Shown: piece after piece, positions 52,257 through 60,611 of the stretch
Layout of the letters: each line of letters starts with the position of its first letter
Position numbering within the stretch: the first letter of the stretch is position 1
Assembly: GCA_003169695.1 (NCBI GenBank)
Contig: PNAS01000057.1
Location: 71,597-135,596 of the forward strand
DNA: 64,000 nucleotides
Direction of reading: 5' to 3'
Source: Spartobacteria bacterium
Lineage (GTDB): Bacteria > Verrucomicrobiota > Verrucomicrobiia > Chthoniobacterales > UBA10450
The notes under the pieces: generated by a model
Databases searched by the model: none
What the model was told of the DNA's origin: nothing
The model's input: the letters and a program-made list of their open reading frames with translations, nothing else
Made by a program: the position numbers and the translations under genes

Positions 52257-52628
52257 GGGAAACCTGGAATGAAGAACGGGGGGAATTCGCTATGACAAGT
52301 TTTCGCTCGGCATGATAAAAATCGCCACAACTCTGTCCAGTTTTTCCTAAGAAAGAGTCAACGGAGAGTTGATCTGGCGTGGGCTTAGCCTGAAAATTAG
52401 CTGTGCAAAGATGCGCGTCTTTGGGTATCTCGCGTTCCCGTGTTTGCCGCGTCAGCGCAGCTCACATGGGCGGTAGCGAAGGAGTCGTAGCCCCGCCGCG
52501 CGCGCAGGGTTACACAGTCGAGCAATGTTAACTCGCTAAATGCTTCGGAGCCCGCTCGCGAACGCTTTCGGAGTTGGAAGTTGAGCGTCGGACGTTTGCT
52601 TCTGCCTTCCTCCCCGCAATCTCGTCAC
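52257..52628. other. Gene-free gap with a TraB/GumN remnant and heptamer repeats
   Basis: From 52460 a 72-bp fragment copies the 3' end of the TraB/GumN gene (see next entry); from 52529 to 52615 the sequence is repeat-like (AACTCGCTAAATGCTTCGG, CTCGCGAACGCTTTCGG). The first ~200 bp contain no gene. Confidence 0.7.
52460..52531 (+). pseudogene. 3' remnant of a TraB/GumN gene
   Basis: AHMGGSEGVVAPPRAQGYTVEQC-stop, against GHMGGSEGVVALLRARGYTVEQW-stop at the end of the intact gene (54277). Upstream bases 52441-52459 still resemble the YFVVAGA segment. The copy ends at the same stop position. Confidence 0.8.
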
Positions 52629-53321
52629 TTACCCAGAGTTTCCACCTCTAGGTGAGCGGCTCGAGCGTCGCTGAAGTGCGGTCCGTTGCAGTTGGTTTGC
52701 ACGCGCGAGTGCATTCGCGGAGGCCTGTTTATTTCCAGAAAGGCCTTCTTCTCTAGCCAGTTGGTACCAAGCTCCAGCTGAAGAGGGAGCGACGGCGGTC
52801 GCGCGGCGCGCGTATTCCAGACTCTCCTGCCGGCGGCCTGACTTTTCGGCACATGCGCTTGAACCGATCCACCCCATCTCAGCCTTGGGGGCGAGACGCG
52901 TGACCTGCTGAAAATCCGAGAGAGCAACGCGGAAGTGCTGTTGTGATGCTTCGGCCAGGGCAACGCCGACGTAAGCGCCTGCAAGATCCGGCCGGATCGA
53001 TAGGGCCTTGTGGTAAGCGGTCGACGCTTCGGGAAATCGACGCAGAGAAAGAGCGAGCATCCCATGAATCACCTGCGCTCCTAGACTCTTCGGATATCGA
53101 GCGGCCAGCCGACGCGAAGCATCGAGAGCGGTGCCGAAGTTTTGCGCTTTGGCAGCCGCCGAGATTTGTTTGGCAAGCGGATCGTTTATTGCCGGATCGA
53201 CGAACTTTTCCGGCGGCGGAAGTTTGCCGAGCAAACGGTCGATTGAAGGATCCTGGGCAGAGAATGCGTTTGTGACAACTACAGCTGCGAAAACCGGCAG
53301 CATTAGGATGAAAGACTTCAT
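52629..53321 (-). CDS. Secreted TPR-repeat protein
   Basis: 230 residues from ATG 53321 (MKSFILMLPVFAAVVVTNAFSAQ, signal peptide). Four to five tetratricopeptide repeats from about 60: NFGTALDASRRLAARYPKSLGAQ, RFPEASTAYHKALSIRPDLAGAYVGVA, HFRVALSDFQQVTRLAPKAEMGWIGSS, RRQESLEYARRATAVAPSSAGAWYQLA. TPRs mediate protein-protein contacts, here in the periplasm. Divergent from the TraB/GumN gene, which shares its upstream region. Confidence 0.85.
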   Translation of the reverse strand: MKSFILMLPVFAAVVVTNAFSAQDPSIDRLLGKLPPPEKFVDPAINDPLAKQISAAAKAQNFGTALDASRRLAARYPKSLGAQVIHGMLALSLRRFPEASTAYHKALSIRPDLAGAYVGVALAEASQQHFRVALSDFQQVTRLAPKAEMGWIGSSACAEKSGRRQESLEYARRATAVAPSSAGAWYQLAREEGLSGNKQASANALARANQLQRTALQRRSSRSPRGGNSG

Positions 53322-53410
53322 GGGGTGTTTAGGGGTATCGGTGCGGGGGAGCAAAGGGTATCTGAGCTTTCGCACCTTGTCGATTGCCGCGACTGCGGCT
53401 AAAGGCAAGC

Positions 53411-54277
53411 ATGAAATCGGGAAGCCCCCTTGGACGTTTAATCTTCGTATTCACCATCCTTAGCGGAAGCGCGTACCAAAATAGTGACGCGGCGTCTTGC
53501 GTCTGGAAAGTCACTTCTCCCGGTGGAGGGACGCTTTTTCTGGGCGGTTCCGCACACGCATTGCGCAGCGCCGATTATCCTCTGCCGGCGCCCTACAATC
53601 GCGCGTTCGATGCTTCTTCACGATTAGTTTTCGAGACCGATCTCGCGAGCAATAAAGCCGCAACGAAAGGCCTGATCAAAGCCGGTCAATATCCGAAGGG
53701 AGACAGCCTGAAGAATCACGTCGATCCCCGCACCTACAGTTACGTCCGGCGCTTTTTTGCCCTGCAGAACGTTCCGGAGCAAAAATTCAACACCTACCGG
53801 CCTTGGTTGATTGATATGATGCTGGAATCTCCTCCGTCGGAAAATTCCCAGCTCGGAGTGGAGCAATTCCTTGAGCAACGTGCCGTCACGAATCACAAAT
53901 CCATAACAGGCCTCGAATCGGTCCAGGAACACATGGCCCCGTTCGTCGGTTTGAACGATCGCGAAGGCGAGGCTCTCTTATTGATCCATTTCATCAATAT
54001 GGGCCGAGCCAATCCTGGTTTCGGAAGCATACTCGACTCATGGCGGCACGGTGACGCTGATGTGTTGGCGCGTCACATGCGCGATGAATATCAGGACTTT
54101 CCGGCTTTCATGGACCGGATTGTCACCGCGCGAAACCGCAGATGGATACCGAAAATTGAGGAATTCATCAAGAGCGGCCAAACGTATTTCGTCGTCGCCG
54201 GCGCAGGTCATATGGGTGGTAGCGAAGGAGTCGTAGCCCTGCTGCGCGCGCGCGGTTACACGGTTGAACAATGGTAA
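53411..54277 (+). CDS. Secreted TraB/GumN family protein
   Basis: 288 residues from ATG 53411; signal region RLIFVFTILSGSAYQNSDAA. TraB/GumN hallmarks: CVWKVTSPGGGTLFLGGSAHALRSADYPLP (first GxxH), ENSQLGVEQFLEQRA, KSITGLESVQEH, and the closing YFVVAGAGHMGGSEGVVALLRARGY (second GxxH). Some family members are metalloproteases or pheromone-shutdown proteins; the first GSxH and last GAGHMGG are the likely metal motifs. A 3' remnant of a second copy lies at 52460. Confidence 0.88.
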   Translation: MKSGSPLGRLIFVFTILSGSAYQNSDAASCVWKVTSPGGGTLFLGGSAHALRSADYPLPAPYNRAFDASSRLVFETDLASNKAATKGLIKAGQYPKGDSLKNHVDPRTYSYVRRFFALQNVPEQKFNTYRPWLIDMMLESPPSENSQLGVEQFLEQRAVTNHKSITGLESVQEHMAPFVGLNDREGEALLLIHFINMGRANPGFGSILDSWRHGDADVLARHMRDEYQDFPAFMDRIVTARNRRWIPKIEEFIKSGQTYFVVAGAGHMGGSEGVVALLRARGYTVEQW

Positions 54278-54434
54278 CTCGCTACTGCCACTCGCCAGCC
54301 ACGCCCTAGCGCCTTGGCGTAGGCGGGTCATTCGCGGTTTCCTTGGTCCCAAATCGCTAAATGTCCCTGACTCTGTTAGCGACATCCGATTCCTCTGGAA
54401 TAATCAGCGCTCGGCGGATAAAACCGCGCTGCCG

Positions 54435-55058
54435 ATGAGCGAGGCATCCAATCGTGACCAGAAATCATTCCTTCCGCGGCTCGGACACTGGGCCGCCCAG
54501 GTGCTCCTCGTCTTTCTCGGTGCTTATGCGGCGTTCTGGCTGAATAATTATCAGGAACATCAGCAGGAAGCCAGACGGCGCGATCAAATCCTCGCGGCTT
54601 TTGAGCACGAAGTGACCGGAGGGCTCGAAAGCCGAAGGCGCCCGCGAACGCCAGAAGGTTGCTGACTTCCGTCGCGCACTCGATGCCGGTGAGATGCCCC
54701 GATCCGGGCGTTCACTTTTACGTCGGATTACAGCGCCACCGATGCTGCGACATTGCTCCAGTCCGGGGGCTATCAGCTCCTGGGCGTGAAAACATTAATC
54801 GCGCTGCGAAACGCGGAGTCAACGCTCCGCGGCGGTCTCAGCCGCATCATGCATTACGAGAGAATAAGCGACGAGTTGATCGTGCCGAATCTGGACCAGG
54901 ATATTTCGTTCTTTTACGATCCAGCCACGAAAACGCTGCGGAAACGGTTCGCGGAGCACCCCAAGGAGTTGCAGATGTGCGTGGATTTTTTCGACGAACT
55001 CGAGAAAGCCGACAATGAGCTGCTGACGCAAATCCGGGCGGAACGTCAGAGGCCTTAG
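54435..55058 (+). pseudogene. Membrane protein with two compensating frameshifts
   Basis: ATG 54435: FLPRLGHWAAQVLLVFLGAYAAFWLNNYQEHQQEARRRDQILAAFEHEV (one membrane helix, then charged helices). An extra base before about 54628 shifts the frame (AEGARERQKVADFRRALDAGEMP), and a missing base near 54699 shifts it back (IRAFTFTSDYSATDAATLLQSGGYQLLGVKTL...). Reading straight on gives a stop at 54663. Repaired, it would be ~207 residues. The layout is reminiscent of DUF6090-type proteins (tentative). The indels could be real or assembly errors. Confidence 0.7.
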
Positions 55059-55193
55059 CCCCTGGCTCGCCGTAGCTATAACAGAGGCGGCTTGCGCGAA
55101 GGCGGGTCGCTCGATTTGAGATTCAAAGCCTGAGTTCGGTCCTTCGGTAGACCCGCCTTGACAGGCGAGCGGTGATCTCGCTAGACCCGAGAC

Positions 55194-55424
55194 ATGAAAA
55201 CATTGAAAACAGGTCTGGTGCTCGTGACCGCGATCGCGGCCATGGGTCTTCAATCGGTTCGCGCGGATCAGCCGCGAATGAAAAATGCGCTCAGGCATTT
55301 GCGAGACGCCCGCGCCGCCCTAGAGAATGCGGAGCGTAATAAAGGCGGACATCGCGAGCGCGCCATTGAGTTGGTCAACCAAGCGATCGCGGAAGTCGAA
55401 GCCGGCATGGCCGTCGCGCGGTAG
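55194..55424 (+). CDS. Small secreted helical protein
   Basis: 76 residues. Signal peptide MKTLKTGLVLVTAIAAMGLQSVRA, then one helical hairpin: QPRMKNALRHLRDARAALENAERNKGGHRERAIELVNQAIAEVEAGMA. This short family (paired helices with a GGHR turn) is seen in many environmental bacteria; function unknown. A hairpin follows at 55439. Confidence 0.72.
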   Translation: MKTLKTGLVLVTAIAAMGLQSVRADQPRMKNALRHLRDARAALENAERNKGGHRERAIELVNQAIAEVEAGMAVAR

Positions 55425-55438
55425 CGGCGTGTCTCTAG

Positions 55439-55466
55439 TGCGGGGCGCGTCGCGCGCGCTCCGCAT
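55439..55466 (+). terminator. Terminator-like hairpin
   Basis: TGCGGGGCGC and GCGCTCCGCA pair (one G-U) around a 7-nt loop, followed by a pyrimidine stretch (TTCTTACTCC). Ends the 55194 gene. The rest of 55467-55712 holds repeat-like DNA (GCGAAAGCTTTCGG, ATCACCAGTTCGCGAA) and no gene. Confidence 0.55.
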
Positions 55467-55712
55467 TCTTACTCCTTTCTCCTTTTATGCGTTCGTTAAG
55501 TGGACTGGTACCTTGGTTCATGGTCCCACGGGCGAAGGGGCTTGACCGACCAGAAGTCGCGAGCCCGCGAAAGCTTTCGGTGTCGCTGAATCACCAGTTC
55601 GCGAAAATGCCTTCGGCATCCCCTGGTCGCCGTCGCTAAGAAGCGAAGGGAACTACTTCTAAATGAAATAAACCCATGCGCCGAGGGGTGTGCGCACGAA
55701 TCAGTTGGGGGT

Positions 55713-55819
55713 ATGATTAAAAAAAACTTCCGCTCGTCGCTCTTATTTCGGCAGGTATTCTTCCTCCGGCCGCTGTTCGAGCGCAAGGCATCTTGCAGAA
55801 CGTGGCGAGGTGGCAATAA
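55713..55819 (+). pseudogene. Frameshifted signal-peptide remnant with a poly(A) tract
   Basis: ATG ATT then eight A residues. One extra A would give MIKKK followed by LPLVALISAGILPPAAVRAQGILQNVARWQ-stop, a clear signal peptide. As it stands, the frame reads NFRSSLLFRQVFF. The product is only ~34 residues, so the gene body is gone or was never long. Either a decayed gene or a slippage-controlled one. Confidence 0.45.
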
Positions 55820-55897
55820 TAGAGGAGATTAGGAGGACACTCGCGGCAAACATACTGTCGGAGAAACTAGGCAAATCAAATTAACCGAGGAACCAGC

Positions 55898-56767
55898 ATG
55901 ATAAAATTCATTACAATATTGATAGGATGTTCCCTTACGCTCGCAGTCGGCGTCCGGGCGGCACAGCAGGACCCGAAGAAAAAGCCGGTGCAAAAATCGA
56001 AGCCGGTGCTGAGACAGCAAGTCACCCATCAGCAGCACCCGGTGACGAACACCCATGTGCAGGCGGTCCACACTCAACACACCCCGCTTCACACCAATGC
56101 GAAGATCCACGACACCAACGTGTCAAAGCAGCCGCTCCATACGCCCGCAGTTCAGTCAAACAAGCTGCCCGCGGTTCAATCAAACAAGCTGCCTGCGGTG
56201 CAGTCTAATAAGTTGCCCGCGGTTCAGTCAAACAAGTTGCCCGCGGTCCAGGCCAACAAGCAAATAGTGCAGAAGTTTCATGCTGAGCATCCGAATTTTC
56301 GGGCGAAACCTAGCACAACGATCACGAGCGCGCAGTTCAACCCAAGCTACCGCATCCAATCGGCCCAGAATTGGAACGGCACCCAATACAACGTCTTTAG
56401 ATCGTATCAGCCCCAATGGCACGACCAGGGCTGGTGGGGCTCGCATTACAATGACCTGAGTTTGATCGGTGGCGGCTGGTACTACTGGAATTCCGGGTAT
56501 TGGTATCCAGCTTGGGGTTACGATAACTCCGCGGCCTATTACCCGTACGACGGTCCCATTTACGTCGGCAGCCACGCGCGACCGTTCGATCAAGTCGTGG
56601 CCGATGTCCAAAGCGTGTTGCAAGAGCAGGGCTATTATCACGGAGAAGTGGACGGCCTGGTTGGTCCGCTGACCCAGGAAGCGCTCGCCGCCTATCAGAG
56701 CGCCCAGGGCCTTCCGCCAACCGCGGCGGTCGATCAGCCGACGCTGGAATCGCTCGGTCTGGGCTAA
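55898..56767 (+). CDS. Secreted peptidoglycan-binding-domain protein with octapeptide repeats
   Basis: 289 residues; GAGG upstream of ATG. Signal peptide at 1-22. Residues 23-80 are rich in His/Gln/Thr/Lys; 83-122 are five tandem PAVQSNKL octapeptides; then an aromatic region (WHDQGWWGSHYNDLSLIGGGWYYWNSGYWYPAWGY), and a C-terminal PG_binding_1 domain (DQVVADVQSVLQEQGYYHGEVDGLVGPLTQEALAAYQSAQGLPPTAAVDQPTLESLGL). The last domain binds peptidoglycan; the repeats may act as a spacer. Followed by a strong terminator. Confidence 0.85.
   Translation: MIKFITILIGCSLTLAVGVRAAQQDPKKKPVQKSKPVLRQQVTHQQHPVTNTHVQAVHTQHTPLHTNAKIHDTNVSKQPLHTPAVQSNKLPAVQSNKLPAVQSNKLPAVQSNKLPAVQANKQIVQKFHAEHPNFRAKPSTTITSAQFNPSYRIQSAQNWNGTQYNVFRSYQPQWHDQGWWGSHYNDLSLIGGGWYYWNSGYWYPAWGYDNSAAYYPYDGPIYVGSHARPFDQVVADVQSVLQEQGYYHGEVDGLVGPLTQEALAAYQSAQGLPPTAAVDQPTLESLGLG
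56144..56263 (+). repeat. Five 24-bp in-frame tandem repeats
   Basis: Units of CCCGCGGTTCAGTCAAACAA type encoding PAVQSNKL (last unit PAVQANKQ). The third-position differences between units show that most copies are not recent. Confidence 0.9.
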
Positions 56768-56780
56768 AAGGAACTCGACG

Positions 56781-56826
56781 AACGGAAAGCCGCCACGACC
56801 GATGCGTGGCGGCTTTTCCGTTTTTA
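56781..56826 (+). terminator. Rho-independent terminator
   Basis: AACGGAAAGCCGCCACG and CGTGGCGGCTTTTCCGTT pair with a 7-nt loop (ACCGATG), followed by TTTTT. Directly after the peptidoglycan-binding-protein gene. Confidence 0.85.
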
Positions 56827-56928
56827 GCACTATGGAGTAAATGACATCACAACAGCCCGTCAACGGCTTCCGGGGTTTCAGCGCCGAATATTCGACCGAC
56901 GGTCGTTATCAGTTCCACGAACAAGGAA

Positions 56929-57411
56929 GTGAAGCCAGCGGCGATTACTCTCACCATTCAAGCCAGGAGTGGTCCGATCAAAGTCGCCCTCGAGCCGGAT
57001 GGCGAGATCCGCACCTTTCCAATGAGCGAGGAACTGCTCAAGGAGAGCCCGGTCGTGCTGTCGAATCAGCCCAAAGACACGCTGCGCTTTATGAGCGGCT
57101 TGACCGTCCAACTGCCCGACACGCTCGCCTATACCTACGCACAATTAAGCGATCTGCTCGATCAGGTGAATGCGAAAATAAGGAAACAAAGTGGCACGAT
57201 GTCCAAGCTGGCGCCCCAGGCGAAAGGGCTCACCTTTCAGTTTCGCAGTCCCTACACGCAGACTATGACCATCGTTTCCCAAAACAGTTCGAAAACCCTG
57301 CGGCCCGACCGCGCTGGCGCCATCGCGTTCCCCTTGGACAAGCAGGCGTTATCCGAAAATCCGACCGTCACCGTCTCCGAAAAGCCCGTCAAAGTATCGG
57401 CGGCTTTCTAG
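56929..57411 (+). CDS. Protein of unknown function, start uncertain
   Basis: 160 residues from a GTG at 56929 (MKPAAITLTIQARSGPIKVALEPDGEIRTFPMSEELLKESPVVLSNQPKDTL). The same frame is open upstream to 56845 (SAPNIRPTVVISSTNKEVKPAAI) without an ATG or a signal peptide, so the real start may be lost. The rest is beta-rich (LTFQFRSPYTQTMTIVSQNSSKTLRPDRAGAIAFPLDKQALSENPTVTVSEKPVKVSAAF), like small secreted proteins with a DUF2987-type layout (tentative). The ORF 56841-57437 in another frame is not supported. Confidence 0.5.
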   Translation: MKPAAITLTIQARSGPIKVALEPDGEIRTFPMSEELLKESPVVLSNQPKDTLRFMSGLTVQLPDTLAYTYAQLSDLLDQVNAKIRKQSGTMSKLAPQAKGLTFQFRSPYTQTMTIVSQNSSKTLRPDRAGAIAFPLDKQALSENPTVTVSEKPVKVSAAF

Positions 57412-57433
57412 CCACTTGCTTTCCCTCCGTCGC

Positions 57434-57982
57434 CTAAGCCAGGAGCTTCGCCAACGGATCCAAGTAATGTCCTTTCCATCCGGAGTCGAGATGGTCGGAT
57501 TCGCCTTCCGGGAATCCCGTGTGGTCAAGCACGAGCCTGGTCTGTGAGTCCTGTTCCCGGAATTCGAATTTAACGATCGAGTAGATTCCTGGGTTCCAAT
57601 GGGTGGGTCGCCACGCTTGGACGATTCGCTGGTTCGGGATTAGTTCGACGTTTCTTCCTACGATCAGCCCCCCGAACATCGAAAAAGCGCCGCCCTCTTT
57701 TGGATCGATCTCGGCCGGCCGGCCTGTTAAAGCGGCAAACTGTTTTGAATCCAACAGCACCTCATAAATACGCTGGGGGCTCGCCTTAAAATCGACTTCA
57801 TAATGAAGTGATGTGCGCGTCTGGCTTGTCGCTGTGCTCGGCGTTTCCTTCGTGGCCGGCTGAGTGCCGCCCAAAGCCCTGGAGCCCACAACCAGGCTGC
57901 CAAACGTGATGGCAATGCTGGCAATTACGTGCCGTCGAGTCACGGCATCGGCCACGGCGGGCGGGTTCTTTCTATCGCTCAT
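57434..57982 (-). CDS. SRPBCC-domain protein with twin-arginine-like leader
   Basis: 182 residues. The N-terminus TRRHVIASIAITFGSLVVGSRALG looks like a Tat leader. The body is an AHSA1/START-like domain: HYEVDFKASPQRIYEVLLDSKQFAALTGRPAEIDPKEGGAFSMFGGLIVGRNVELIPNQRIVQAWRPTHWNPGIYSIVKFEFRE...GWKGHYLDPLAKLL. Such folds bind hydrophobic ligands. Export of an AHSA1 domain is uncommon. Converges with the 56929 gene. Confidence 0.85.
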   Translation of the reverse strand: MSDRKNPPAVADAVTRRHVIASIAITFGSLVVGSRALGGTQPATKETPSTATSQTRTSLHYEVDFKASPQRIYEVLLDSKQFAALTGRPAEIDPKEGGAFSMFGGLIVGRNVELIPNQRIVQAWRPTHWNPGIYSIVKFEFREQDSQTRLVLDHTGFPEGESDHLDSGWKGHYLDPLAKLLA

Positions 57983-58128
57983 AAATCATTCTCCTTTGTT
58001 TGTAGTGTTGCCAGTAATGGAAACCCGGAGCTAAAAATATGATCAAGATAATGTTTTAACCCGGAGTAATATTAGTCGAATCATCGCCAGCCTCACAGGT
58101 CGCCGTGGAGACTCGCTGCTTCTACTTC

Positions 58129-59346
58129 CTAGTTTTCTTTCGCTGGGCTGCGAACACGCTCGGGGCGCGGCCCGATACCAATGAACCTCGCCGGAAGCTG
58201 ACGCAGAACCGGAAACGTCTTCAGCAGCCAAACGACAAACGGCAGCTTCGTTTTCCCCGACGATGCTTTCCCGGTTGCGATACGCCGATGGATAAACACC
58301 TGCATTCGCTGAATGAGCCGCGTCGGCCATTCCCGCCTCTTCTGCACCGCTCGCAGATCCTCGAGCGACACCGGACCTTGTCGAAGTTTCTCCGCCAGCA
58401 GGTTCGCTGTCGCCACCGCGTCTTGAATCGCCAGATTAATTCCCACACCACCGGCCGGCGACATGGCATGCGCCGCGTCGCCAATGCATAACAAACCTTC
58501 ACGACACCATTCCCGCAGACGATTAATCTGCACGGTCAACAGTTTGATCTTCGACCAATCGTCCAGCTCCGTGACTCGGTCTCGCAGGAACGTCGCCATC
58601 GTCGCGATGTAATCCTGAAACGCCGGCAAACCGCGTGCTTTGATCTCTTCCAAATCACCTTTGGGGATCACCACGCCGCATTGCCAGTAATCACGCCGAT
58701 CAAGCAGGACGAGCAATTTGCCTCGGTCGAAAAAACCCAACGACTGCGCCGGATCCGGTTTGCGTTTTGAGATCCGCATCCAGAGCACGTCGATCGGCAC
58801 CCCAAACTCCTGCACCTCGAAATGCGCGCGCAACCGTGTCGTGGCATGTCGTCCATCCGCGCCGATCACGAGATCGGCGCGCACTTCCACTTCACCTTGT
58901 GGCGTGTTCGCACGGACGCCCGTAACGCGGCCACTTGCCGTCAAAAGGTCCGTCACCTCATACTGCATGCAGAGGTGGAACTCCGGAAACTTCCGGGCAT
59001 GCCCGGAGAGAAAATTCAAGAAATCCCACTGCGGCATGAAGGCGATGAACTTGCAGTGCGTCGGGAGCTTGGAGAAATCGGCGATCGGCACGGTATGACC
59101 GTTGATCGTGCCCCGGAGCTCGCGTGTTTCCTGGTGCGGTTGCCGCAGGAACTCCTCGAGCAATCCGAGCTGATGCATCAGCTCCAGGGTCGACGGATGA
59201 ATCGTATCGCCGCGGAAATCCCGGAAAAAATCCGCGTGCTTCTCCAGCACCATCACCTCTACGCCGGCGCGCGCGAGCAAAAACCCGAGCATCATTCCCG
59301 CGGGTCCACCGCCGACGACCACGCAACGTGTTTGGATCTGCTCCAT
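58129..59346 (-). CDS. FAD-dependent monooxygenase (PHBH family)
   Basis: 405 residues from ATG 59346 (MEQIQTRCVVVGGGPAGMMLGFLLARAGVEVMVLEK). FAD sites: GGGPAG, DFRGDTIHPSTLELM, DG motif LVIGADGRHATTR, GD motif GLLCIGDAAHAMSPAGGVGINLAIQDAVA. The family hydroxylates aromatic or other ring substrates with NAD(P)H and O2, or acts as a related oxidoreductase. No pathway neighbours. The C-terminal end (LPARFIGIGPRPERV) is typical. Confidence 0.92.
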   Translation of the reverse strand: MEQIQTRCVVVGGGPAGMMLGFLLARAGVEVMVLEKHADFFRDFRGDTIHPSTLELMHQLGLLEEFLRQPHQETRELRGTINGHTVPIADFSKLPTHCKFIAFMPQWDFLNFLSGHARKFPEFHLCMQYEVTDLLTASGRVTGVRANTPQGEVEVRADLVIGADGRHATTRLRAHFEVQEFGVPIDVLWMRISKRKPDPAQSLGFFDRGKLLVLLDRRDYWQCGVVIPKGDLEEIKARGLPAFQDYIATMATFLRDRVTELDDWSKIKLLTVQINRLREWCREGLLCIGDAAHAMSPAGGVGINLAIQDAVATANLLAEKLRQGPVSLEDLRAVQKRREWPTRLIQRMQVFIHRRIATGKASSGKTKLPFVVWLLKTFPVLRQLPARFIGIGPRPERVRSPAKEN

Positions 59347-59498
59347 CCCACTCAAACTACACCATCCCGGCTCCGATCTGAAGCCACCGCCTGCCACGCC
59401 GTAGCCCCTGACTCGCCGTGCTTTGGTAAAGGCGGCTTATCGAACTGCACTGGCCGCGTCGGCCACCGAACGCTCGATCAACACGGATCGAGAGAAAA

Positions 59499-59819
59499 TC
59501 AGAGGCCCCGGGTATCGCTACAGACCGGATAGTTACTGCAACCCCAGAACTCAGAACCGGCGCGAGAGCCGCGACGTGTTGTTCGCTTCACCATTAGGCG
59601 ATCGCAAGAGGGGCAATGAGGCGTCTTGAGCGTTCTTCGGTCCGTTCGCGATTCGCGAACGGCGCGTATGGCTCGTCGCCCGATCCGGCGCAGCAATTCG
59701 CGCAGCGCAATCCCGCCACAACCGAAAAGGATGAGCACCGGCCCGGCCTTCCACAGCAAAAGGTGCATAAACTGATCGAGTTGCGCATTTGGCATGTCCA
59801 CATTTGCTGCGAGTTTCAT
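59499..59819 (-). CDS. Membrane protein with topoisomerase-type zinc ribbon
   Basis: 106 residues. One membrane helix (about 19-38: LLLWKAGPVLILFGCGGIALREL), a basic linker and a C-terminal zinc ribbon HCPSCDRLMVKRTTRRGSRAGSEFWGCSNYPVCSDTRGL (four Cys), like the zf-C4_Topoisom domain. Possibly contacts nucleic acid or a partner at the membrane. Function unknown. Confidence 0.8.
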   Translation of the reverse strand: MKLAANVDMPNAQLDQFMHLLLWKAGPVLILFGCGGIALRELLRRIGRRAIRAVRESRTDRRTLKTPHCPSCDRLMVKRTTRRGSRAGSEFWGCSNYPVCSDTRGL

Positions 59820-59895
59820 GCCAATCGAGCCGCCGCCTCCCCAGAAAGAAGCTGGTCATTCCCCACCACCAACGCGCTCTTGACGCGGTAATACA

Positions 59896-60249
59896 ATGTA
59901 TGATACTTATGAATTCACTTTCATTGAGCATCCCGGCTTCACCGCCGACCTCACCGCACTCACCAACGATGAAACCTACCGCGTATTCCAGACCGAACTC
60001 GCTGAACGCGCCGAACGCTGGCCCGTCGTCCGCGGCACTGGCGGCCTGCGCAAATCCAGGATGCGTTTGGCGGGTCGTGGAAAGAGGGGCAGTGCCCGAG
60101 TGCTCTATCTCTGGTTACCAAAACGCCGCGTGCTTTTTCTCTACATGACCTATACCAAGGGCGACATCGAGAATGTCCCCACCGCGCAACTCAAGACCAT
60201 TCGCAATGAAATCCAGCGTATCAAAAAAGCCTTCGGCGAAGAAGGTTGA
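59896..60249 (+). CDS. RelE/HigB-type toxin of a toxin-antitoxin pair
   Basis: 117 residues. YEFTFIEHPGFTADLTALTNDETYRVFQTELAERAERWPVVRGTGGLRKSRMRLAGRGKRGSARVLYLWLPKRRVLFLYMTYTKGDIENVPTAQLKTIRNEI matches the HigB-2/RelE fold (small RNase acting on ribosome-bound mRNA). The Arg-rich stretch RKSRMRLAGRGKRG is the likely RNA-contact site. The toxin comes first and overlaps the antitoxin gene by 44 bp, the usual HigBA order. Confidence 0.88.
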   Translation: MYDTYEFTFIEHPGFTADLTALTNDETYRVFQTELAERAERWPVVRGTGGLRKSRMRLAGRGKRGSARVLYLWLPKRRVLFLYMTYTKGDIENVPTAQLKTIRNEIQRIKKAFGEEG

Positions 60250-60604
60250 ACCCCGCAAAGAAATCGCCTTCGACGGCAACATCCTCATCGCGCGCCTGCG
60301 TGAACACGCCAACGCTCTCGAAGGCAAGCGCAAGCTCACCATGCGCACAACTACTCTGTGCCTTGCCAAGCCGGCGCCAACCCTGCGTGCTCGTGATATC
60401 TCTGCGATCCGGATGCAGCTTCGGCTTAGCCAGCCGGTTTTCGCGTCGATCTTAAACGTGCCGGTCGCCACGGCTCGCAGCTGGGAACAGGGCACTCGCT
60501 CGCCGTCTGGTGCGGCCCTTCGGCTTTTGGAACTCGTCCGCCGCCGCCCAGCAGTAATTGTCGGCGAAGTCGCGCCGAACTTAATCAAGACTGCCGCAGC
60601 GTGA
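60206..60604 (+). CDS. HigA-type antitoxin (XRE helix-turn-helix)
   Basis: 132 residues from ATG 60206 (MKSSVSKKPSAKKVEPRKEI), inside the toxin 3' end. C-terminal HTH IRMQLRLSQPVFASILNVPVATARSWEQGTRSPSGAALRLLELVRRRP. N-terminal half is basic and likely binds the toxin. Likely represses the pair through an operator before 59896. Confidence 0.87.
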   Translation: MKSSVSKKPSAKKVEPRKEIAFDGNILIARLREHANALEGKRKLTMRTTTLCLAKPAPTLRARDISAIRMQLRLSQPVFASILNVPVATARSWEQGTRSPSGAALRLLELVRRRPAVIVGEVAPNLIKTAAA

Positions 60605-60611
60605 GCTGACC

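Noticed and set aside
56144-56263. Possible CRISPR or intergenic satellite
   Set aside because: The 24-bp units are in frame within a secreted protein.
56841-57437. 198-residue plus-strand ORF
   Set aside because: Charged shadow frame; the overlapping 56929-57411 frame has a beta-rich, protein-like composition.
58822-59532. 236-residue plus-strand ORF
   Set aside because: Antisense of the FAD monooxygenase and of repeat DNA.
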